A program made the translations under genes and the position numbers. Shown in pieces: positions 8,346 through 16,479 of a stretch of DNA of 38,169 nucleotides (the stretch's first letter is position 1; every line of letters begins with the position of its first letter). The stretch covers positions 1-38,169 of the forward strand of contig JAFGPX010000110.1 of NCBI GenBank assembly GCA_016935975.1. Reading direction: 5' to 3'. Origin of the DNA: Deltaproteobacteria bacterium. GTDB taxonomy: Bacteria; Myxococcota_A; Polyangia; Fen-1088. The notes beneath the pieces were generated by a model. The model saw only the letters and a list, made by a program, of their open reading frames with translations, did not search any database and was not told the DNA's origin.

Positions 8346-9268
8346 TACGATCAAGTACGGTGAAGATAGACTGGGACGACATCACGCGGGTCCAGAAGGA
8401 TCCGCCTGCGCCGGTCAAGGCTCGCACGAGCCGTGACCAGGCGTACCTCATCGTCTTGGCCGGCAGCGCGATGGGCGAGATGTACAAGCTGGCCCGCAAC
8501 CCCACCGTGATCGGCCGCGGCCAGGACGCCGACGTGCGCATCATCGACGAGGGCGTGTCGCGCGAGCACTGTGAAATCGCCATCGCGGGCGAGAGCATGG
8601 TGCTACGCGACCTCGGCTCGACCAACGGCACCTTCTGCCAGGGCGCGCGCATCGACCGGCACGTTCTGGAAGACGGCGACAAGATCCTGGTCGGCTCGAG
8701 CACGGTGCTGAAATTCACCTACCACGACAGCCTCGACGAGATCTTCCAGAGGCAGATGTACGAGTCCGCGCTGCGTGACGATCTGACGAAGACCTTCAAC
8801 AAGAAGTACTTCACCGACCGCTTGGAGAGCGAACATGCCTTCGCCATGCGCACCAAGACGCCGTTGTCGCTCATAGTCTTCGATCTCGACCATTTCAAGG
8901 AGGTCAATGACACGCACGGGCACCCGGCCGGAGACGAGATCCTCGCGGGGGTCGCCCGCGTCATCTCGACGTTGATCCGGGCCGAAGACGTCTTCGCGCG
9001 CGTGGGCGGTGAAGAATTCGGCGTGATCTGCCGATCTACCGACAGCGCCCAAGCCCAAGCCGTGGCCGAGCGCATGCGGTTGACCGTGGCAAACCACAAG
9101 TTCCAAGTCGAAGGCAAGACCATTCCCATCGCGATCAGCGCCGGGACGGCATCCATCCCGGACCCGCACATCGTCGATCCCCAGGCGCTCGTCGCGGCAG
9201 CCGACCAGGCCCTCTACGAGGCCAAGCGCACGGGCCGCAACCGCGTCTGCGTGTGGCGGGCTCCATGA
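8342..9268 (+). CDS. FHA-domain diguanylate cyclase (GGDEF)
   Basis: The predicted protein has 308 residues and no membrane segment. An FHA phosphothreonine-binding domain lies at about residues 45-120 (VIGRGQDADVRI, VSREHCEI, LRDLGSTNGTF). A GGDEF domain at about 140-300 has the active motif VGGEEF and an intact inhibitory I-site (RAED five residues before it). It should make cyclic di-GMP from GTP, be feedback-inhibited, and be steered by binding a phosphothreonine partner. The same domain order is known in predatory deltaproteobacteria such as Bdellovibrio (DgcB). The ATG at 8342 overlaps the ispA stop. No Ser/Thr kinase lies nearby to suggest the FHA partner. Confidence 0.93.
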   Translation: MIRSSTVKIDWDDITRVQKDPPAPVKARTSRDQAYLIVLAGSAMGEMYKLARNPTVIGRGQDADVRIIDEGVSREHCEIAIAGESMVLRDLGSTNGTFCQGARIDRHVLEDGDKILVGSSTVLKFTYHDSLDEIFQRQMYESALRDDLTKTFNKKYFTDRLESEHAFAMRTKTPLSLIVFDLDHFKEVNDTHGHPAGDEILAGVARVISTLIRAEDVFARVGGEEFGVICRSTDSAQAQAVAERMRLTVANHKFQVEGKTIPIAISAGTASIPDPHIVDPQALVAAADQALYEAKRTGRNRVCVWRAP

Positions 9269-9305
9269 GCGACACGACAGGCGACCGCTGGAAAGGAGAG
9301 GTCAC

Positions 9306-9596
9306 GTGGAATCGATAAGATCCGTCATCGCCGCCGTCGATGGCCAGGTCATCTTCTTCATGATCCTGGCCCTGATTCCCAACCTCTTCCTCATACTGTG
9401 GGCCATGGCGCGGCTATCGCGCGACGTACGCCTGCTCAGGGCCAAGCTCGACATGACGGAAAACGACATCAACCTGCTCGATCAGAGCATCAGCAGCCTG
9501 ACGACCGAGTTTCAGGCCATTCGCAAGATCGAGACGCAACCCGGCACCGGCGGCGGCAAGACGCCTCCCGCCAAAGCGGCCGGCCTCGCGGAGTAG
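9306..9596 (+). CDS. Small membrane protein with coiled coil
   Basis: The predicted protein has 96 residues from a GTG at 9306, preceded by a strong AAGGAGAGG ribosome-binding site. One transmembrane helix lies at about residues 12-34 (FFMILALIPNLFLILWAM), followed by a short heptad-like stretch to about residue 75 and a Gly/Lys/Ala tail. No family is recognised. It follows the diguanylate cyclase on the same strand by 37 bases and could be part of that operon, perhaps as a membrane tether. That role is inference only. Confidence 0.7.
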   Translation: MESIRSVIAAVDGQVIFFMILALIPNLFLILWAMARLSRDVRLLRAKLDMTENDINLLDQSISSLTTEFQAIRKIETQPGTGGGKTPPAKAAGLAE

Positions 9597-9632
9597 CCGC
9601 TTAGTCGCCGCTCAAAGACAACTCTAGCAGGT

Positions 9633-9732
9633 GCGCGGCCGATCCATCCCGGCTGGCTGCGTCGCTCGTTGCTCACATACCGACGGGTATGCTCGCTCCT
9701 CGCTCCTTGCCATCCGGGCGCCTCGGCCGCGC
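9633..9732. repeat. 100-bp imperfect palindromic intergenic element
   Basis: Perfect 10-bp ends (GCGCGGCCGA at 9633-9642 and its complement at 9723-9732) bracket a second pair matching 9 of 10 (9648-9657 with 9709-9718). A central hairpin follows: CATACC, GACG, GGTATG at 9676-9691. All three pairs share one centre near 9683. It sits between two same-strand genes and carries CGCTCGTTGCTC-type runs, which give it the look of a dispersed REP- or MITE-like repeat. Only one copy lies in this window. Confidence 0.55.
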
Positions 9733-9806
9733 TCTTTGCACAAGCTATCTTTTCGCGGCTCCTTACTTGCGCGGCACCGCGCCCATTCGTAGTCTCGGCG
9801 GTGCTC

Positions 9807-12272
9807 ATGAGGCGCGCCTTTGCATTTGCCCTCCTGGTCCTGTTGCCGTGGCCACGCCCCTCGCTCGCCAGCGAGGGCATCGTTTCCGAAGAAGAAGAGG
9901 AGGAGGAATCGGGCGCGTCAGCGGAAGACGCTCCGCCGGCGAAGTCGGTGCCCGTGCCCTTCGACACAAAGTGGATCGAGCCCTGCTTCCCGTCCGGGCC
10001 GCAGAAGGCCGCCGTCGCGCGTTTCCGCAGCCGTGACTTCGCCGGCGCGGCCAAGGATCTCGGCCGCGTGCTGGCCAGGCTGCCCAAGAGCGCGCCCGAG
10101 CGCAACCCCTTGCGCCTGCTGCTCGCGCTCGCGCTCATGAACCAGCAGTCCTGGCAAGCCGCCGGCGAGATCTTCGAGGATCTCTGGTCGACGTACCCGC
10201 TGCTCGCGCCCTATCATGCCTACCACGCGGCTCGCTGCCGCCTGCGCGACGGCGACAGCGACGGCGCCTTCACCTGGCTGTCCCGTGTCCCATCGGGCAG
10301 CGTGATCGAACCCGACGCCGCGATGGTCAAGGTCGACGCCTTCGTGGCAACCAAGCGATGGGAGGATGTGGAAGCCGAGGTCGACACCTTCCTTGGCCGT
10401 TTTCCCAAGGGCCCGCGCCGCGCCGAGGCCATGTTTCTACGCGCCGAAGCGCTGCGGGAGCTGGGCCGCCCGCCTGCGGAAACCGCGGCCGCCTACCGCA
10501 AGGTGTGGGCCGAGTCGAAGGCGGAGACCTGGGCCGCGCGCGCCAACGAGAGACTGGAGACCTTGGCCCGGACCGTCCCACCCGAGCAGGCGAGCGCCCT
10601 CGTCACGCGCAGCATCGACGAGCAGCTCGCCCGCGGCATGATCCTCTACGACAGCTACCGAAACGCGGATGCCGAGGCCGTCTTCGCCGCTGCCCTGGCC
10701 ACGCCCGCCGTCGACAAGGCCACGCTGTGCAAGCTGCGCTTTCATCTGGCGCAATCGGTGTGGAAGCAGCGCCAGCGCCAGCGCGCGGCGCCGCTGTTCG
10801 ATCTCGCCATCGCCGACTGCCGCGCGGCCGACGACAAGAACCTCACGGTACGCTCGCTCTACCAGGGGGCGCGCTCCTACGCCACGGCCGGCGACAAGGA
10901 GAAGGCGCTGGCGCTCTACGCGCAGATCGAAAACGACTTCGCCAGGCATCGCCTGGCCGACGACGCGCGTCTGCGCGCGGCCGAGGTGTTCACCGGCTCC
11001 GGCAAGGAGGAGGAAGCCGCAAGACTGCTCGACGACCTCGCCGAAACCTACCCCAAGGGCGACATGGGTCCCGAGTCCCTGTGGCGGCTGGCCTTCGAGA
11101 GCTGGCGTGACCGCGCCTACGACAAGACGTTGGCCCGACTCGACGAGATACTGCGGCGCTACCCGCGCGAGGACATCTGGTACGCGGCGGGCCGCGCGCT
11201 CTACTGGAAAGCCCGGGTTCTGGAGAAAAAAGCGGAGCGCAAGAGGGCTCGCGCATCCTACGAGCGCGCCGTGCGCGAGTACCCGCTGTCGGTGTACACG
11301 CTCTTCTCGCTGGAGCGCATGCGCCGGTCCTTTCCCGAGGCCAGGACCAGCCTCATGCGCGAGCTGCGCAAGCGCATGGGCGACCTCGACAAGAAGTCGC
11401 CTTGGGATTTCGGAAAGCAGGCCGTGTTCGGCGAGCCCGGTTTCAGGCGGGCGGTGGAATTCGCGCGCCTTGGCCTGGGCAGCGAAGCGCGCCGCGAGCT
11501 TGGCAAGCTCGGCCTGCGCGCGGGCGGCGCCAAGAACGACGCGCTGCCGGCCAGGGGCCGCGAGGACGTGTACTGGATCACCGCCATCCTGCTCGATGCC
11601 AGCGGTCAGTGGCACGCCTCGCATTCCATCCCCCGCCGTACCTTGACCGGCTTCCGCCGCGACTACCCCAACGGGGGCCGACACGAGGCCGAATGGCGGC
11701 TCGCCTATCCCAAGGCCTTCCCCGACGAGGTGGCCAAGCACAGCCGAGCCAACGGCGTGCCCGAAGCCCTGCAATGGGCCATCATGCGCGAAGAAAGCTC
11801 TTTCTATCCGCGCGCCGAATCCTTCGCCAACGCCCTGGGCCTGACGCAGATGATGACCCGGACGGCGGGGCGCTTCGCGCCATGGCCGGTCACGCGCGAG
11901 GCGCTTTTCGATCCGGACAAGAACCTCGAGGTCGGCTCGAAGTTCCTCGCCTTCCTGCTCGCGCGCTACGGCGGCCAGGTGCCGCTGGTCATCAGCGGCT
12001 ACAACGCCGGCGAGGGCGCCGTGGATCGTTGGCTGCGCGAACGCGGCAACCTGGAGCTCGACGAGTTCATCGAGAGCATCCCCTACGACGAAACCCGCGG
12101 CTACACGAAACGCGTGCTGTCCAGCTTCCTCGCTTACAGCTGGCTCTACCAGCCCAAAAAGCCCGTGCCGCCGCTCGGCTTCGCCCTCAAGAAACCGGCG
12201 TCCGGCGACAAGAGCGGCAACAAGGCCAAGGTGGGCAAGAGCCGCAAGCAGGTTCCGCCGAAGAAGAAGTAG
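9807..12272 (+). CDS. Soluble lytic murein transglycosylase with TPR-like solenoid
   Basis: The predicted protein has 821 residues. The ATG at 9807 is preferred over an upstream in-frame ATG because it begins a signal peptide (MRRAFAFALLVLLPWP, then SLASEG). Residues about 50-620 form a helical TPR/superhelix region, as in Slt70. The SLT domain follows: WAIMREESSFYPRAES with catalytic Glu663, GLTQMM near 675-685, and ISGYNAGEGAVDRWL. It cleaves the MurNAc-GlcNAc bond of peptidoglycan in the periplasm with 1,6-anhydro ring formation. A Glu-rich patch follows the signal, and the C-terminus is Lys-rich. It converges on dnaJ with only 4 bases between the two stops. Confidence 0.93.
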   Translation: MRRAFAFALLVLLPWPRPSLASEGIVSEEEEEEESGASAEDAPPAKSVPVPFDTKWIEPCFPSGPQKAAVARFRSRDFAGAAKDLGRVLARLPKSAPERNPLRLLLALALMNQQSWQAAGEIFEDLWSTYPLLAPYHAYHAARCRLRDGDSDGAFTWLSRVPSGSVIEPDAAMVKVDAFVATKRWEDVEAEVDTFLGRFPKGPRRAEAMFLRAEALRELGRPPAETAAAYRKVWAESKAETWAARANERLETLARTVPPEQASALVTRSIDEQLARGMILYDSYRNADAEAVFAAALATPAVDKATLCKLRFHLAQSVWKQRQRQRAAPLFDLAIADCRAADDKNLTVRSLYQGARSYATAGDKEKALALYAQIENDFARHRLADDARLRAAEVFTGSGKEEEAARLLDDLAETYPKGDMGPESLWRLAFESWRDRAYDKTLARLDEILRRYPREDIWYAAGRALYWKARVLEKKAERKRARASYERAVREYPLSVYTLFSLERMRRSFPEARTSLMRELRKRMGDLDKKSPWDFGKQAVFGEPGFRRAVEFARLGLGSEARRELGKLGLRAGGAKNDALPARGREDVYWITAILLDASGQWHASHSIPRRTLTGFRRDYPNGGRHEAEWRLAYPKAFPDEVAKHSRANGVPEALQWAIMREESSFYPRAESFANALGLTQMMTRTAGRFAPWPVTREALFDPDKNLEVGSKFLAFLLARYGGQVPLVISGYNAGEGAVDRWLRERGNLELDEFIESIPYDETRGYTKRVLSSFLAYSWLYQPKKPVPPLGFALKKPASGDKSGNKAKVGKSRKQVPPKKK

Positions 12273-12282
12273 CCGCCTACTT
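12267..12282. terminator. Short stem-loop across convergent stop codons
   Basis: AAGTAG, a CCGC loop and CTACTT form a 6-bp stem covering the stop codons of both the transglycosylase and dnaJ. It has no adjacent T-run, so it is at best a weak bidirectional terminator. Confidence 0.25.
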
Positions 12283-13398
12283 GCGTTTCCTGCGCCAGAA
12301 TCCGCCACGTTCGCCAGGCGGCTCGACATGATCGCCACCCGCGGCGGCGAAACCGCGCAGGGCCTGTTCCTGCTCGGGGGAGAGCGACCTCGGCACCACC
12401 AGGCGCAGATGCACGATGAGATCGCCGGCACCACGACCCTGCAGACGGGGCAACCCCTTGCCGCGCAGGTTGACGGTATCGCCGGGCTGCGTGCCCGGCG
12501 GCACGCTGACCTCGATGTCGCCGCCGATGGTGGGCGCCGTCACCGTCGCTCCCAGGGCCGCCTGCGGAAAAGACAGCGGCACCACGGTGTGTAGGTCGGC
12601 GCCGTCGCGCTCGAAGCGCGGGTCGGCCGCGATATGAAGGTTGACGTAAAGGTTCCCCGGTTGCCCGCCCCCCGGCGCGGCTTCCCCCCGTCCGCTCAAG
12701 CGGAGGGTCGCTCCGTCCTCGACGCCCGCCGGGATGCTCACCTGCAGGCTTTCCTCGGAGGTGACCAGCCCGCTGCCCTTGCACGCCTCGCAGGGTTTGC
12801 GCACGATCGTGCCCTCGCCGCGGCAGATGGGGCAGGTGGTCTGTATCATCAGGAAACCCTGCTGGTGCATCACCTGGCCGCGGCCACCGCACTGCTGGCA
12901 GCGCTCGCGCCCGCTGCCAGCAGCCGCGCCCGAGCCTCCGCATGCTTTGCAGGTGATCCGCCGGCGAATCTTGACTTGCTTGTCCGCCCCTTGGGCCACC
13001 TCGGCCAGGGTCAGGTCGACGCCCGTCCTGAGATCCGCCCCACGCGCCGGGCCACGCCTGCCGCCAAAGCCCCCAAAGCCGCCGAACCCGCCGAACATGT
13101 CGCCGAAGATGTCGCCGAAGGCGGAGAAGATGTCCCCAACGTTGGCGAAACCGCCGCCAAACCCGCTGCCCCGCGGGCCGTCGTGCCCGAAACGGTCGTA
13201 GAGTCCGCGCTTCTCCGGATCCGAAAGGACTTGGTACGCCTCCGACGCCTCCTTGAAGCGCCGCTCCGCGTCGGCGTCGCCGGGATTGCGATCGGGGTGC
13301 AACTCGAGCGCCAGCTTGCGATAGACACGCTTCAGCTCGGACGCGTCGGCATCGCGCCCGACGCCCAGGATCTCGTAGTAGTCTCGTTTGTCGCTCAC
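12277..13398 (-). CDS. dnaJ: Chaperone DnaJ (Hsp40)
   Basis: The predicted protein has 373 residues, the normal size for class A DnaJ. The J domain (YYEILGVGRDADASELKR) contains the HPD triad in ELHPDRNPGD near residue 35, which stimulates DnaK ATPase. A Gly/Phe-rich linker follows at about 75-115. Four CxxCxGxG zinc motifs are complete (CKACGGSG, CQQCGGRG, CPICRGEG, CEACKGSG). The C-terminal substrate-binding beta domains run from about 225 to 345. The start is a GTG at 13398 with no strong ribosome-binding site. No dnaK or grpE is nearby. It is divergent from the Nudix gene, 83 bases away. Confidence 0.96.
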   Translation of the reverse strand: MSDKRDYYEILGVGRDADASELKRVYRKLALELHPDRNPGDADAERRFKEASEAYQVLSDPEKRGLYDRFGHDGPRGSGFGGGFANVGDIFSAFGDIFGDMFGGFGGFGGFGGRRGPARGADLRTGVDLTLAEVAQGADKQVKIRRRITCKACGGSGAAAGSGRERCQQCGGRGQVMHQQGFLMIQTTCPICRGEGTIVRKPCEACKGSGLVTSEESLQVSIPAGVEDGATLRLSGRGEAAPGGGQPGNLYVNLHIAADPRFERDGADLHTVVPLSFPQAALGATVTAPTIGGDIEVSVPPGTQPGDTVNLRGKGLPRLQGRGAGDLIVHLRLVVPRSLSPEQEQALRGFAAAGGDHVEPPGERGGFWRRKRK

Positions 13399-13446
13399 GG
13401 CAGAGGGACCGTAGGGTACCCCAAAACCCGCCGGCTTCCACCCCGC

Positions 13447-13475
13447 TTGCAGCCCCCTGCCCGATCTTCAATACT
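13447..13475 (+). promoter_or_regulatory. Weak sigma-70-like promoter before the Nudix gene
   Basis: TTGCAG and AATACT are separated by 17 bases. The predicted start, about 7 bases downstream, coincides with the GTG at 13482, and no ribosome-binding site is visible, so a leaderless message is possible. Both boxes are only partial matches. Confidence 0.2.
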
Positions 13476-13481
13476 GCGTCC

Positions 13482-14051
13482 GTGTCATCGAAGCTCCCCG
13501 ACGATCCCCTCCCCTGGGAGTGCCTCGACCAGCGCTACCTCTTTCGGCGACCACCCTGGCTGGTCCTGCGTCATCAGCGCTTCCGTCTGCCTTCCGGCCG
13601 CGAGATCCCCGACTACTGGATCTCCGAGTTTCCGCCCTGGGTGAACGTGGTTGCCGTGACCGGCAACGACGAACTCGTCCTCGTGCGCCAGTACCGCCCC
13701 GGCCTCGGCGCCGTCCACTACGAGCTTCCCGCCGGCGTGGTCGATGCCGGCGAAGATGGCGAAACCGCGGCCCGGCGCGAGCTACGCGAAGAAACCGGGT
13801 TCGGCGGCGGCCGCTGGTCTTTGCTCACACGGCTCTCGGCCAATCCCGCCTTGCAGGACAACCTGACGACGACCTACCTCGCGGAGGGCGTCGCGCGCCT
13901 CGGAGGACCAGCCCCGGAAGTGACCGAAGACCTGCGCGTTCACCTGGTCAAGGTGGGCGACGCGGACCGCCTCATCCAAGAGGGCGAGATTGTCCAGGCT
14001 CTGCACGTGGCCCCGCTCTTGCGCTACCTGATGGCCCGCGCCAACGGATAG
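13482..14051 (+). CDS. Nudix hydrolase, ADP-ribose pyrophosphatase-like
   Basis: The predicted protein has 189 residues. A complete Nudix box lies at about residues 85-107 (GVVDAGEDGETAARRELREE, then TGF), supplying the Glu residues that bind Mg. The preceding VRQYRPGLGAVHYELPAGV is typical of the ADP-ribose/ADP-sugar pyrophosphatase subgroup, which hydrolyses ADP-ribose to AMP and ribose 5-phosphate in the cytoplasm. The start is a GTG at 13482. It is divergent from dnaJ and its stop lies one base from that of the PfkB kinase on the other strand. Substrate is inferred from subgroup resemblance only. Confidence 0.92.
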   Translation: MSSKLPDDPLPWECLDQRYLFRRPPWLVLRHQRFRLPSGREIPDYWISEFPPWVNVVAVTGNDELVLVRQYRPGLGAVHYELPAGVVDAGEDGETAARRELREETGFGGGRWSLLTRLSANPALQDNLTTTYLAEGVARLGGPAPEVTEDLRVHLVKVGDADRLIQEGEIVQALHVAPLLRYLMARANG

Positions 14052-14052
14052 G

Positions 14053-15018
14053 TCAGAAGCGCGGCACCTCGAAGCGCAGCAGCTCGGCGTAGGCAGCGAG
14101 ACGTGCGCGAATCTGCGCCTGGTCCAATGTGCGGAAGCGATCGAGACTGAAGTCCTCCACGCAGAACGAAGCCAACACCGTGCCCGCCACGACGGCCGAG
14201 CGCACGGAGCGCGGCGAGGTGTCGCCAGCGCCCGCCAGGCAGCCCATGAAACCGCCCGCGAAGGAGTCACCCGCGCCCGTGGGATCGACCACGCCGTCCA
14301 GGGGGAAGGCCGGCGCCGCGAACACGTCGCCGCCCTGGAAAAGCAGCGCCCCGGCATCGCCGCGCTTGATGACCACGGCCTTCGGGCCCATCGCAGCGAT
14401 GACCTTGGCGGCCGCCGGCAGGCTGGCACAGCCCGAGAGCTGACGCGCCTCTTCGTCGTTGAGCAGCAGCATGTCCACGCGCGCAAGCACGCGCAGCAAT
14501 TCGACGCGCTTGCCCCCGATCCAGAAATTCATGGTGTCGCAAGCGGAAAAACGCGGCCTCCGCACCTGTTCGAGAACGCCGAGCTGCAGGACGGGGTCGA
14601 TGTTGGCCAGGAAAACGAAAGGCGACTCCGTCCACGCGGGCGGCAGCTTTGGACGGAAGGTTTCGAAAACGTTGAGCTGCGTGTCGAGCGTGGTACGCGT
14701 GTTGAAATCCGCGGCGTAGCGGCCAGCCCAGCGAAACGTGCGGCCGGGAACGCGCTCGAGCCCGGCCAGGTCGACGCCCCGGCGGCGCAGGAAGTCCTCG
14801 TGGGCGGTCGGGAAGTCGTTGCCCACCACCCCGACCAGGCGCGTGGGGGAAAAGAACGAGGCCGCGCAACACGAGAAGCACGCGGCTCCGCCCAAGATGT
14901 CCTCGCGACGCTCGCGGTTGGTTTCGACGGTGTCGAGGGCGACCGACCCCACCACGAGCAAGGGGCTTGCCGCAGCCTTTTCCGCTTGCGCCTGCATCAT
15001 GGCTTCTTCTGCTACCAC
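14053..15018 (-). CDS. PfkB-family carbohydrate/nucleoside kinase
   Basis: The predicted protein has 321 residues from GTG 15018; tandem ATGs at 15000 and 14997 are good alternatives, with AGAAGAAG just before them. It is a ribokinase-fold enzyme. The N-terminal LLVVGSVALDTVET and LGGAACFSCCAASFF match the substrate-side Gly motif. The second PfkB signature is VDPTGAGDSFAGGFMG near residue 250, containing the catalytic Asp and the anion hole. It phosphorylates a sugar or nucleoside with ATP. The acceptor cannot be told, and the Cys-rich CFSCCAAS is unusual at this position. It is followed on the same strand, upstream in transcription, by the CAP-domain gene. Confidence 0.9.
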   Translation of the reverse strand: MVAEEAMMQAQAEKAAASPLLVVGSVALDTVETNRERREDILGGAACFSCCAASFFSPTRLVGVVGNDFPTAHEDFLRRRGVDLAGLERVPGRTFRWAGRYAADFNTRTTLDTQLNVFETFRPKLPPAWTESPFVFLANIDPVLQLGVLEQVRRPRFSACDTMNFWIGGKRVELLRVLARVDMLLLNDEEARQLSGCASLPAAAKVIAAMGPKAVVIKRGDAGALLFQGGDVFAAPAFPLDGVVDPTGAGDSFAGGFMGCLAGAGDTSPRSVRSAVVAGTVLASFCVEDFSLDRFRTLDQAQIRARLAAYAELLRFEVPRF

Positions 15019-15035
15019 GAATGCCGATGCAAGGG

Positions 15036-16376
15036 CTACTTGTCCCAGCCTGCGAATATTTGCGTGAAGTAGAGGGGCACGGTCCCCCCTTCGTCGCGGC
15101 CGATGGCCACGCCGACACCGACATGGGTGACGTCGCGATTCAAGATATTGTCGCGATGGGCGGGACTGCCCATGAAGGCCCGCTCGGCATCGCCGGCCGA
15201 CGCAGCGCTGCCCACGTTCTCCGCGAGCACGGTCGGCGGAGGGGCGATTCCGGCCTTGCGAACCCGATCGACGGCGCTGCCGGTGCGGGGGGAGATATGC
15301 GCCACCTCGCCGTGGTCGGCCATCTCTTGGCTGTAGCGCCGCGCGACCGCCGCCAGGCGCGCATCGCGCTGCAGGAGGGGGAGCCCGTGTGCTCTTCTGT
15401 CCCGATCCAGCAGCTCGAGCAGATGCCGCTCGACGAGAGCCGCATCCATGGTGGTCGCGGCCGCTACGGCGAGGGCGAAGGTCAAAGGCGGAGCCACGCC
15501 GCAGTAGACGGGGAAGTTGGCGAGCACCCTGGGGCCGCGTTCATCCTGTGCGTTGATCTCGACTTGATAGACCCCGGCGTCGGGGCCGCAAGCGAGCTCG
15601 GCCGAGAAGGCCTCGCGCCGCACCTTGGTCGCGGGCCGCTTCACCGCGCCTTGGGGTGGGGTCACCAGGACCTCGGGCGCGCGAACCGTCCCCTGGATAC
15701 GCCCAGCAATGGTAGCGTGCGCACCCACGCCATGCACACGCGGCACCGGATTGAGATCCAGGCTCTTCTCCTGGAAGACGATGGCCATGCTCCACTGCCC
15801 GGGCGTGCGCTCGACCCCGATGCCAGCCCGTCGCCAGTCGGACGAAGCGGAGGCGACGGCCAACTGCGATTCCAGGTCGGCCAGCGCCGTGGCCTCCGCG
15901 CCGTTGTCACCTCGCAGGAGGAAGAGACTGGGCTCCGGTTCGACGACGCCGTAGTGCCAGAGCAGAAAGGCCACGGCCTCCGGGTCCGGCGCCCGTCGTC
16001 CTGCCGTCACCCGGACGATGTCGAGGGCCACGCGATCGAGTCGCCCGTCTCGCACCACGGGCGCCTGCCCGCGTTTCCTGCGGCCGCCCTCGATCCGTGC
16101 GGCGACCTGCGCTGTCAAGGTCTCGCCGGCCACCGCCGCCTCGGCCTCTGTCGCATAGAACGCGGCCGCCGGACCGGAAGGCGAGAGCACCGAAGGTAGC
16201 GCGGTGGCTGTTCGGCCGGCGCCCCCCTTCTGCGCGCCGGCGCAGGAGAAGAACTCACCACAGAGAACACAGAGAAGGCAGAGCCGAACCGGGAGAGAAA
16301 GGGCTCGGATCGGAATCCCAGAAGGCCTCTGCCTCCGGCCTCTGTGTTCTCGGCGTTCTCTGTGGTGCGTACCCAT
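15036..16376 (-). CDS. CAP/SCP-domain exported protein
   Basis: The predicted protein has 446 residues from the ATG at 16376. The C-terminal 130 residues form a CAP (SCP/PR-1) domain: LLELLDRDRRAHGLPLL, HGEVAHISPRTGSAVDRV, AENVGSAASAGDAERAFM, SPAHRDNILN and THVGVGVAIGRD. Bacterial CAP proteins are secreted or lipidated and mostly of unknown activity. The middle region is unrecognised. The N-terminus is odd: a very basic stretch, then LPVRLCLLCVLCGEFFSC, a lipoprotein-signal-like segment ending at Cys45. That signal segment, and the basic stretch before it, are encoded by an inverted repeat (16256-16367) that looks like a dispersed element. No good ribosome-binding site precedes the ATG, so the start is uncertain. 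Confidence 0.85.
   Translation of the reverse strand: MGTHHRERREHRGRRQRPSGIPIRALSLPVRLCLLCVLCGEFFSCAGAQKGGAGRTATALPSVLSPSGPAAAFYATEAEAAVAGETLTAQVAARIEGGRRKRGQAPVVRDGRLDRVALDIVRVTAGRRAPDPEAVAFLLWHYGVVEPEPSLFLLRGDNGAEATALADLESQLAVASASSDWRRAGIGVERTPGQWSMAIVFQEKSLDLNPVPRVHGVGAHATIAGRIQGTVRAPEVLVTPPQGAVKRPATKVRREAFSAELACGPDAGVYQVEINAQDERGPRVLANFPVYCGVAPPLTFALAVAAATTMDAALVERHLLELLDRDRRAHGLPLLQRDARLAAVARRYSQEMADHGEVAHISPRTGSAVDRVRKAGIAPPPTVLAENVGSAASAGDAERAFMGSPAHRDNILNRDVTHVGVGVAIGRDEGGTVPLYFTQIFAGWDK
16256..16367. repeat. Dispersed CACCACAGAGAACAC-type inverted repeat
   Basis: The left end CACCACAGAGAACACAGAG at 16256 is mirrored by CTCTGTGTTCTCGGCG...TTCTCTGTGGTG ending at 16367. The arms are about 30 bases and differ by a short insertion. 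The ACCACAGAGA(C)ACAGAG motif recurs in many environmental bacterial genomes as a dispersed repeat (from memory, not searched). Here it overlaps the predicted start and signal peptide of the CAP-domain gene. Confidence 0.6.
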
Positions 16377-16420
16377 CCTCGCTCGCCTCGCAGAAAGGCC
16401 CTTATCCTAGCCCGGCGATC

Positions 16421-16456
16421 GAAAAAGGCCGCCGGGCAATCTCGCCGGGCGGCCTT
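16421..16456 (-). terminator. Rho-independent terminator of the CBM9 lipoprotein gene
   Basis: On the minus strand a 13-bp stem (AAGGCCGCCCGGC paired with GCCCGGCGGCCTT, 12 of 13 matched, 6-base loop) is followed directly by TTTTTC. It lies 24 bases beyond the stop of the CBM9-like gene. This is the clearest intrinsic terminator in the window. Confidence 0.8.
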
Positions 16457-16479
16457 CTTCGCGCCTTGGACGAAAGACG

